Source: CAYFFV01 sp964342695
GTDB taxonomy: Bacteria > Acidobacteriota > Vicinamibacteria > Vicinamibacterales > UBA8438
Direction: 5' to 3'
NCBI GenBank assembly: GCA_964342695.1
Contig: CAYFFV010000003.1
Coordinates: 1-64,000, forward strand
Length of the DNA: 64,000 nucleotides
The position numbers and the translations under genes are program-made. Of this stretch, positions 41,706 through 48,649 are shown one piece after another. The notes beneath the pieces are model-generated. The model searched no databases. It was not told the origin of the DNA and saw only the letters and a program-made list of their open reading frames with translations. Position 1 is the stretch's first letter; each line of letters starts with the position of its first letter.

Positions 41706-43003
41706 CAGAATTGAAGAAAACGCTAGTCATTTCTGGAATCGCACTTTTGGGAGCAGTGGTAGCGCTGGTCAGTGCCCCGAGTCGTCCCGTGCCAGACGCT
41801 TTTTTTGACGTAGGTGAACCATTTTTCTCAGATTTTTCAAATCCAGAAGACGCTGAGTCTTTAGAAGTTGTTGAATTTGATGAAGGTACAGCTGCTGCTA
41901 GTCCATTTAAGGTGACGAATCAAAATGGGCTTTGGACTATTCCTTCTCATCACAACTATCCTGCTGATGGCGCTGAACGATTAGCAAATGCAGCGGCTGA
42001 CATTATTAGTCTTACTAAAGAAGATTTTCGCTCGGCCAATGTATCTGAACATGAAGCATTTGGAGTAATTGATCCTACCGACGAAACGGTTAGCACCCTA
42101 CAAGGAAGAGGGACACGGATAACCTTTAAGGCCGCTGGAGAAGAAGTATTGGCGGATCTTATAGTGGGTCGTCCTGTTCCCAGTCGACGGGGATATAAGT
42201 TTGTAAGGTTACCGGGTCAAAAACGAGTTTATACAGCTAAATTTGAATCAGATGTTTCGACTGCATTTGAGGATTGGATAGAAACCAACTTGCTTGAGGT
42301 TGAGCGCGATCAGATTGAGCAGATTACGTTAAATGAATATTTCATCGATGAACGAACCCTCTCGGTGGTTCGGCGTGGAGAATTTGTTCTTAATAAAGAT
42401 GGGGATGACTGGGCTGGAGATCCCATTCCTGCAGGCCAGGAAGTAGATTCAGTGCAAGCAAACCTGCTTGTGGGTGGAATTATAGGAATTAAGATTGCTG
42501 GTGTGCGTCCGAAGCCGCTAGGTCTCTCTGGAAATCTCAGAGAGGCTTTTGAAGCGGGTCAGGTAAGTCAATCTGACGTCCAAGTTTTAACAAGTAGAGG
42601 TTTTTATCCCACTTCAGAGGGAGGGCTTTTATCTAACGAAGGTGAACTGCTGGTTCGTACGACAGAAGGGGTCTTGTACATTTTACGGTTTGGTGAAATC
42701 GTGTATGGAAGCGGTGAGGCAGTTGCAATTGGAAACGATACCAGCGATCAAGACGACGTTAGCTTGGGAGAAAATCGTTATGTTTTTATCACGGCAGAAT
42801 TTGATGAATTAGCGTTGGAGCCACCTGCTGAGGATGATGCAGCTTCGCAATCGGCTTGGGAAGAACGCGTTCGGGACGGACGAGAAAAGGCTGAGCGTTT
42901 ATCTGCTCGATTTGCCAATTGGTACTATGTAATCGCTGCCGACAGCTATGGCCGTATTCATAAGGCTAGTGAAGATTTCTTAAAAGAAGTTGATGAGTCC
43001 TGA
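41702..43003 (+). CDS. DUF4340 protein of the Gld-type export cluster
   Basis: This is a 433-residue protein with one amino-terminal transmembrane helix (TLVISGIALLGAVVALVSA). A large periplasmic domain follows, made of repeated DUF4340 units: an early FKVTNQNGLWTIPSHHNYPADGAERLANAAADI segment is typical. Its start overlaps the GldFG stop (ATGA at 41702-41705), so the two are translationally coupled. DUF4340 proteins consistently accompany GldA/GldFG-type ABC systems outside the Bacteroidetes. They probably form part of the exporter or an envelope-modifying complex. The cargo is unknown. Confidence 0.88.
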   Translation: MTELKKTLVISGIALLGAVVALVSAPSRPVPDAFFDVGEPFFSDFSNPEDAESLEVVEFDEGTAAASPFKVTNQNGLWTIPSHHNYPADGAERLANAAADIISLTKEDFRSANVSEHEAFGVIDPTDETVSTLQGRGTRITFKAAGEEVLADLIVGRPVPSRRGYKFVRLPGQKRVYTAKFESDVSTAFEDWIETNLLEVERDQIEQITLNEYFIDERTLSVVRRGEFVLNKDGDDWAGDPIPAGQEVDSVQANLLVGGIIGIKIAGVRPKPLGLSGNLREAFEAGQVSQSDVQVLTSRGFYPTSEGGLLSNEGELLVRTTEGVLYILRFGEIVYGSGEAVAIGNDTSDQDDVSLGENRYVFITAEFDELALEPPAEDDAASQSAWEERVRDGREKAERLSARFANWYYVIAADSYGRIHKASEDFLKEVDES

Positions 43004-43113
43004 GGAAGTCAGGTCAATAATGATTAATGCTTGGCAGTAAGGATTCTTTTGTGTGATCGTTTTCCGTTGCACTTTTTTCACTTAAGCACTTTACAATTCT
43101 GTGGAACTTAAAT

Positions 43114-44514
43114 ATGGCACAGACTTTATTGCAAAAAGTGTGGAATTTTCACACAGTTCGAAAATTACCTACGGGCCAGGACCAATTATTTGTTGGATTG
43201 CATCTAGTCCATGAAGTTACATCGCCTCAAGCATTCGATATGCTTCGCGGTCGAGGTATAAAGGTTAAGTTTCCTGAACGAACTTATGCAACTGTTGATC
43301 ACATAGTTCCAACAGGGAACCAAGGTAGACCATTCGCAGACGATCTGGCCGAGCAAATGATGGTTTCATTGGAGCGTAACTGCAAGGAATTTGGAATCCG
43401 TCTTTCGGATCTAACCACTGAACAGCAAGGGATAGTTCATGTTATTGGTCCAGAGTTAGGATTAACACAGCCTGGAATAACCATTGCCTGTGGGGACAGC
43501 CATACGTCGACTCATGGTGCTTTCGGTGCAGTAGCATTTGGTGTTGGAACATCCCAAGTACGGGATGTGCTGGCGTCTCAATGTCTTGCCATTGATCCCC
43601 TAAAAGTCCGTCGAATTATTGTAAATGGTGTCTTGGAAGCTGGCGTGTACGCAAAGGATGTAATTCTCCAAATAATTTCTCACCTTGGAGTTCATGGTGG
43701 CGTGGGTTATGCCTATGAATATGGCGGTGAAATTATCGATCACATGACTATGGATGAAAGAATGACGATTTGTAATATGTCGATCGAAGGTGGTGCGCGT
43801 GTGGGTTACGTTAATCCTGATGAAACAACATTTCGTTATATAGAAGGTCGTCCTTTCTCTCCAACCGGCGATGCATTTCTTTCGGCTAAGACGTGGTGGA
43901 CCTCTATGTCTTCCGACCCAGATGCAATTTATGATGACGTAGTTGTAATTGATGGTGGAACTATTGAGCCACGGGTTACTTGGGGTATTAACCCAGGACA
44001 GTCTATAGGCGTCACTGAGCGTATTCCTGTTCCGGAAGAGCTAAATAATCCGGAACGGTCTTCTGTGGGGGAGGCGCTTGATTTTATGGAATTTGATGCT
44101 GGCACTCCTATAGCCGGACAGAAAGTAGATGTGGCCTTTATTGGTTCGTGCACTAATTCCAGGTTGTCCGATTTACGGGAGGCTGCTGCTCTTGTCGGGG
44201 GACACAAGGTTTCCTCCCATGTAAAAGCTTTGGTGGTGCCTGGTTCAAAAAGTGTAAGTCGCGCGGCAGAAGATGAGGGTCTTGACGAAATTTTTAAGGA
44301 AGCTGGTTTTGAATGGCGAGGAGCGGGATGTTCAATGTGCCTAGCGATGAATCCAGATCGACTGCAAGGACGAGAAATCTGTGCTTCGTCTTCGAATCGT
44401 AATTTCAAGGGGCGTCAAGGTAGTCCAACAGGTCGAACTTTACTAATGAGTCCGGCTATGGTTGCTGCCGCCGCGATTACTGGAGAGGTTACAGATGTTA
44501 GAAAAATGTTTTGA
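43114..44514 (+). CDS. leuC: 3-isopropylmalate dehydratase, large subunit
   Basis: LeuC with LeuD isomerises 2-isopropylmalate to 3-isopropylmalate in leucine synthesis. The protein has 466 residues, normal for the bacterial enzyme. The iron-sulfur cysteines are visible in IGSCTNSR and in GCSMCLAMN. Active-site motifs TVDHIVPTGN, CGDSHTSTHGAFGA and SSNRNFKGRQGSPTGRT are present. It is the first gene of the leuCD pair. A possible promoter (TTGCAC at 43067-43072, TACAAT at 43092-43097) has a long 19-base spacer and is not counted as established. Confidence 0.96.
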   Translation: MAQTLLQKVWNFHTVRKLPTGQDQLFVGLHLVHEVTSPQAFDMLRGRGIKVKFPERTYATVDHIVPTGNQGRPFADDLAEQMMVSLERNCKEFGIRLSDLTTEQQGIVHVIGPELGLTQPGITIACGDSHTSTHGAFGAVAFGVGTSQVRDVLASQCLAIDPLKVRRIIVNGVLEAGVYAKDVILQIISHLGVHGGVGYAYEYGGEIIDHMTMDERMTICNMSIEGGARVGYVNPDETTFRYIEGRPFSPTGDAFLSAKTWWTSMSSDPDAIYDDVVVIDGGTIEPRVTWGINPGQSIGVTERIPVPEELNNPERSSVGEALDFMEFDAGTPIAGQKVDVAFIGSCTNSRLSDLREAAALVGGHKVSSHVKALVVPGSKSVSRAAEDEGLDEIFKEAGFEWRGAGCSMCLAMNPDRLQGREICASSSNRNFKGRQGSPTGRTLLMSPAMVAAAAITGEVTDVRKMF

Positions 44515-44600
44515 TCGGTTTCCTTTGAAATTGTTTTGTCTGTCAAGGCAGGTCCGACATAGTTCAGCCGATGTAACTGGTACACAAGAATTTAAAACTT

Positions 44601-45212
44601 ATGAGTGAAACGAGACACATTGATAGGATAAATGGTAGTGGTATTGTGCTTCGTGGAGGCAATATTGATACAGACCGAATCATCCCGGCGAGGTTCTTAA
44701 AGGCTGTGACGTTTGAGGGACTGGGAGATCATGTTTTTGAAGATGATCGTGTTGCCATGCCGGATCATCCGTTTTCTGACTCTCGCTATCGCCAGGCAAA
44801 ATTACTTTTCGTTAACGAAAATTTTGGTTCTGGTTCGTCTCGTGAACATGCCCCGCAGGCTCTTAAGCGTTGGGGCATCATTGGTTGCATCGGCGAGTCA
44901 TTCTCTGAAATTTTTCAAGGGAATTCTTTGGCAATCGGGTTGGTATGTGTAACGTCCTCTCATGATGAGGTCGCATGGTTAATGGATTATGTCGAGCAGA
45001 ATCCATCAGCGCCGTTGGAATTATCTGTTTCCGATCTAAAGGTTCAAGCAGGCAATCGGATGTTGAATGTTGCAATGCCAGAACCCGCACGCCATGCATT
45101 GCTCAATGGACACTGGGATGCGACAGGTTTGCTTCTCGATCGCTTTGAAGAGGTGCAGGCTGTCAGTCAGAAACTTCCTTATATCGATGGTTTTGTGGAA
45201 ACAAAAAATTAA
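44601..45212 (+). CDS. leuD: 3-isopropylmalate dehydratase, small subunit
   Basis: LeuD is the swivel-domain subunit that completes the isomerase with LeuC. The 203-residue protein shows NIDTDRIIPARFLK, ENFGSGSSREHAPQALKRWGI and IGESFSEIFQGNSLAIGL, all family hallmarks. It follows leuC by 86 bp. Its stop lies seven bases before the end of the converging LysR gene. Confidence 0.95.
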   Translation: MSETRHIDRINGSGIVLRGGNIDTDRIIPARFLKAVTFEGLGDHVFEDDRVAMPDHPFSDSRYRQAKLLFVNENFGSGSSREHAPQALKRWGIIGCIGESFSEIFQGNSLAIGLVCVTSSHDEVAWLMDYVEQNPSAPLELSVSDLKVQAGNRMLNVAMPEPARHALLNGHWDATGLLLDRFEEVQAVSQKLPYIDGFVETKN

Positions 45213-45219
45213 GATAGTT

Positions 45220-46119
45220 CTACTGTGTAACCTTCCTGATGCTGTTTTCACTGGCTTGAAGGAAGGCTGCTGCTGTGTGTGATAGTCCTTCTGATCTTCG
45301 ATAGATCAGGCGCACATGTCGTGGCAATCTGAGCTCTGGAACTTTCACTGCGATAAGTTGCCCATTGGCTATTTCAGAGATGGCGCACCGGCGTGGTAAA
45401 AGCGCGACTCCAAGTTTCATTTCGACGGCTCTTTTAATTCCATCAAGACTGGGAAGTCCGATCTGTATGTTAATTGAAGATTGATGTTCTTCGTACAAAC
45501 GCAATACCTGCTCTCTAACCGGCGACGGATCATTGTGAGCAATAACGGTTTCTTTTCCCAGCTCTTCCATTGTTACCCGACGACGTTTTGCAAATGGATG
45601 ATCTGAGTAAACGAGCATTACCAGTTCATCTTCCTCTAAGGCAAGACTTAGCAGCCCACGCTCTCTGGGTGGAAAAGTGAGAACCCCAAAGTCAAGAGTT
45701 CTGTTTAAAACGTCGTTGGCAATTTGGCGTGCAGGGCGGCGGGATACTTCGACCTGAGCTTCTGGATGTTCGTGTCGAAAGTTTTCTATTACTGGAAGTA
45801 AAACATGGACTGCAGCCTCATTAGCACCGATTAAGACGCGCCCGCGGCGCAGATCCTGCAATTCCCGAACGGCACTTTCAGCTTCATCTTTTAGAATGGT
45901 CAACCGTCGGGCGTAGTCGAGAAGGATAGTTCCAGCTTGGGTAAGGTGTCCTCCTTTTGATGAACGGTCGAACAGTTTTTCCCCCAAGTTCTCTTCAAGT
46001 CGTTTTATTGTTTGGCTGATTGCTGGTTGTGTCTTATGCAGCCGTTCAGCAGCTTTTGAGAAGCTACGTTCAGTGGCAACAAATAGAAAAACTTGCAATT
46101 CTGAAAGGTCCACCAGCAC
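45220..46119 (-). CDS. LysR-family transcriptional regulator
   Basis: This is a 299-residue DNA-binding regulator. The helix-turn-helix is ATERSFSKAAERLHKTQPAISQTIKRLEENLG at about 17-48, and the effector-binding domain starts at about 95 (GRVLIGANEAAVHVLLPVIENF). It lies between leuD (convergent) and leuA (divergent), so it probably controls leuAB and perhaps leuCD, as LysR proteins usually regulate the divergent gene. The start is GTG 46119, with GTG 46113 as an alternative. The effector may be a pathway intermediate such as isopropylmalate, by analogy with other leu regulators, but this is not shown here. Confidence 0.9.
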   Translation of the reverse strand: MLVDLSELQVFLFVATERSFSKAAERLHKTQPAISQTIKRLEENLGEKLFDRSSKGGHLTQAGTILLDYARRLTILKDEAESAVRELQDLRRGRVLIGANEAAVHVLLPVIENFRHEHPEAQVEVSRRPARQIANDVLNRTLDFGVLTFPPRERGLLSLALEEDELVMLVYSDHPFAKRRRVTMEELGKETVIAHNDPSPVREQVLRLYEEHQSSINIQIGLPSLDGIKRAVEMKLGVALLPRRCAISEIANGQLIAVKVPELRLPRHVRLIYRRSEGLSHTAAAFLQASENSIRKVTQ

Positions 46120-46221
46120 ACTATAACAAAATATTATCTAATCGTAATAAATATAACTTTGACTTAGTGCGGTAAGAGAAATTATTAATTTAGGTCAATA
46201 TTTCTTTGTGTCGGAGGACTT
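46120..46221. promoter_or_regulatory. Divergent LysR-leuA control region
   Basis: This 102-bp gap holds the promoters of both divergent genes. An imperfect palindrome ATAA-N7-TTAT at 46123-46137 has the general form of a LysR box (T-N11-A). It ends in GGAGG (46213-46217) before the leuA GTG. Assignment of the regulator site is an inference. Confidence 0.4.
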
Positions 46222-47421
46222 GTGCCTAAAGAGAAATTAATTATTTTTGATACTACGCTGCGTGATGGTGAACAGTCTCCAGGTTTTTCAATGAATACGG
46301 AGGAGAAACTTGTACTTGCTCGACAACTCGAAAAATTAGGTGTTGATATTATCGAGGCTGGGTTTCCCATTGCTTCACATGATGACGCGCAGGCGGTGAG
46401 TTTAATAGCCAAGGAGATAAGAAATCCTGTTATTGCAGCTTTAGCTAGGTGTAATCCGGCAGACATTGAATGTGCTGGTGAGGCCCTGAAACCGGCACAT
46501 AGATCTCGAATTCACACTTTCATTGCAACCTCGGAGTTACATCTTGAACGAAAATTGCGCATTACGAGGGAACAATGCCTTGAGTCTCTTGTTAGTGGTG
46601 TCAAGCACGCACGGGATTACACAGACGATGTGGAGTTTTCTGCCGAAGACGCGACCCGCACGGATATGGATTTTATGTGTCGAGTAGTTGAGAATGCAAT
46701 TACCTGTGGCGCAACGACAATTAATCTTCCAGATACGGTCGGGTACTGTACTCCTGACGAGATCGCTGATTTTTTTACAGACATTCGTGGCAGAGTACCA
46801 AACTCAGACAGGGCAATTTTTAGCGCACACTGCCACGATGATTTAGGGTTGGCAGTGGCGAACTCACTGTCGGCTGCCCACGCTGGTGTCCGGCAAATTG
46901 AGTGCACGCTTAATGGGATAGGCGAGAGAGCTGGAAATGCGGCTCTTGAAGAGGTTGTGATGGCGACACGAGTGCGCATGGACCGACTTCCGTTTCATAC
47001 AACAATAGAAACCAAAGAATTATTCAGGTCTAGCCAGTTATTGACGCAATTAACGCATGAAGCCGTTCAAGCCAATAAAGCTATTGTTGGACGTAATGCG
47101 TTTGCTCATGAAGCTGGTATTCACCAAGACGGAGTGATTAAGGATCGTCGTACTTATGAAATTATGACACCTGAAGATGTTGGAGTAGAGTCTACCTTGG
47201 TTTTGGGAAAGCATTCTGGCCGCCATGCTGTCAAACAACGATGTGAAGATCTCGGTTATGAGCTAACTCGTTTTGAGCTCGATAGAGTTTATAGATCGGT
47301 TATTGCCTTGGCTGATAAACAGAAGCAGATTGGCGATGACGATGTTACGGCTATTGCTAGGTCAGTGCAATCAGAAGAGGCAACGAAAACAAATATAGAT
47401 GAAAAAGCAGGTGCGGCGTAA
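46222..47421 (+). CDS. leuA: 2-isopropylmalate synthase without allosteric domain
   Basis: LeuA condenses acetyl-CoA and 2-oxoisovalerate, the first step of leucine synthesis. The catalytic TIM barrel is complete: FDTTLRDGEQSPGFSM at the start, with the metal ligands D and the HxH of SAHCHDDLGLAVANSL, and GERAGNAALEEVVMA. The linker region NAFAHEAGIHQDGVIKDRRTYEIM and LGKHSGRHAV is also present. The protein ends at 399 residues, just after IGDDDVTAIA, where the roughly 120-residue leucine-binding regulatory domain normally begins. The leuB start follows five bases later, so the domain is not lost by a frameshift further on. GTG 46222 has GGAGG upstream. A homocitrate- or citramalate-type activity is less likely, given the leu context. 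Confidence 0.9.
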   Translation: MPKEKLIIFDTTLRDGEQSPGFSMNTEEKLVLARQLEKLGVDIIEAGFPIASHDDAQAVSLIAKEIRNPVIAALARCNPADIECAGEALKPAHRSRIHTFIATSELHLERKLRITREQCLESLVSGVKHARDYTDDVEFSAEDATRTDMDFMCRVVENAITCGATTINLPDTVGYCTPDEIADFFTDIRGRVPNSDRAIFSAHCHDDLGLAVANSLSAAHAGVRQIECTLNGIGERAGNAALEEVVMATRVRMDRLPFHTTIETKELFRSSQLLTQLTHEAVQANKAIVGRNAFAHEAGIHQDGVIKDRRTYEIMTPEDVGVESTLVLGKHSGRHAVKQRCEDLGYELTRFELDRVYRSVIALADKQKQIGDDDVTAIARSVQSEEATKTNIDEKAGAA

Positions 47422-47425
47422 AGAT

Positions 47426-48502
47426 ATGCAAGCAAGAATTGTTCTTCTTCCAGGCGACGGAATAGGTCCAGAGGTCATTGATGCAGCGGCGAAGGTGTTG
47501 GATGCTGTAGCGAGTCTCTTTGATCATACTTTTGAACTTCCCCTATATCCTATTGGGGGCTCGGCGTTACGTGAGGGAGAGCCCCCCCTTCCGGAACAAA
47601 CACGCATGGCATGTGTTTCAGCAGATGCGGTGCTCTTGGGAGCAGTTGGTGATCCAGAATTTGATCGCGGTTCAAGTGAGGAACGACCCGAAACTGCTCT
47701 GTTGCAGCTTCGGAAAGAGTTGGGAGTATTTGCAAATCTGAGACCTGCAATCGTCTGGCCTGGCTTGGAAGATGGTGGTTCCCTTAAGCCCGAGCTTGTC
47801 AGGGGTTTGGATATGTTGATTATCCGTGAGTTGACGGGAGGGATTTATTACGGAGAGCCACGAGGTAGAACGGATGATGGTCAGTCCGCTTTCAATACCA
47901 TGCGGTATTCTCGGTCAGAAGTACACCGAATCGCCGTGATGGCATTTGAAAGTGCACGGAAAAGGCGCGGTTTGGTGACATCGGTGGACAAAGCTAATGT
48001 GCTTGAAACTTCTCGATTATGGCGAGAGGTGATTTCAGAAGTTGGTAAAGATTACCCAGATGTTCGTTTAGAACATCAGTACGTAGATTCTTGTGCGTTA
48101 CTAATGGTATCTAACCCACAAAAATTTGATGTCGTCGTAGCCGGTAATTTATTTGGGGATATTCTTTCAGATGAGGCTGGAGCTGTGGTCGGCTCTTTAG
48201 GTCTTTTACCATCGGCGAGTATCGGTGGAGGTGGTGGTTTGTTTGAGCCGGTGCATGGTTCCGCACCTGATATTGCGGGTCAAAACAAAGCTAATCCGGT
48301 TGCTGCAATTGCGTCGGCGGCAATGTTATTACGGCATGGTCTTGACGCGCATGCAGAAGCTAGTGCGATTGAGACTGCCATAGGCGACACTTTGGTTTCC
48401 GGCATAAGAACGGCTGACCTGTCAGGTCCCGAGGAATCGCCAATTGTGTCTTGCACGGAAATGACCCAGGCAATCCTCGACCGGTTAACACTTTCTGTCT
48501 AA
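47426..48502 (+). CDS. leuB: 3-isopropylmalate dehydrogenase
   Basis: LeuB oxidatively decarboxylates 3-isopropylmalate with NAD. From ATG 47426 the protein has 358 residues, the standard length. Family motifs are visible: LLPGDGIGPEVIDAA, the NLRPAIVWPGLEDGGSL region, IIRELTGGIYYGEPRG, VDKANVLETSRLWREV and GSAPDIAGQNKANPVAAI. It starts five bases after leuA, so leuAB form one transcript. Together with leuC and leuD the whole isopropylmalate branch is encoded here. Confidence 0.95.
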   Translation: MQARIVLLPGDGIGPEVIDAAAKVLDAVASLFDHTFELPLYPIGGSALREGEPPLPEQTRMACVSADAVLLGAVGDPEFDRGSSEERPETALLQLRKELGVFANLRPAIVWPGLEDGGSLKPELVRGLDMLIIRELTGGIYYGEPRGRTDDGQSAFNTMRYSRSEVHRIAVMAFESARKRRGLVTSVDKANVLETSRLWREVISEVGKDYPDVRLEHQYVDSCALLMVSNPQKFDVVVAGNLFGDILSDEAGAVVGSLGLLPSASIGGGGGLFEPVHGSAPDIAGQNKANPVAAIASAAMLLRHGLDAHAEASAIETAIGDTLVSGIRTADLSGPEESPIVSCTEMTQAILDRLTLSV

Positions 48503-48586
48503 GTTACTAAGATCGGTTATTATCCTTATTCAAGATTAGTCAATTTCCCCAACTCTTTTACTGCCAAAAGTGACTATTTTTATTTA

Positions 48587-48603
48587 TTTAGCAGACTGCT
48601 AAA
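48587..48603. promoter_or_regulatory. 17-bp palindrome before the triple barrel operon
   Basis: TTTAGCAG (48587-48594) and CTGCTAAA (48596-48603) flank one central base. It lies 47 bp before the first gene of the TolB-like/CBM9/DUF5916 operon and 84 bp after leuB. No T-run follows, so it looks more like an operator than a terminator. Confidence 0.45.
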
Positions 48604-48649
48604 GCAATCATTCAAAGACAATTGTGATTCTAGGAAAGCCCATAGTTTA

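Noticed and set aside
43067..43097. Promoter TTGCAC/TACAAT before leuC
   Set aside because: The spacer is 19 bases and the leader would be very short, so it is not listed as a feature.
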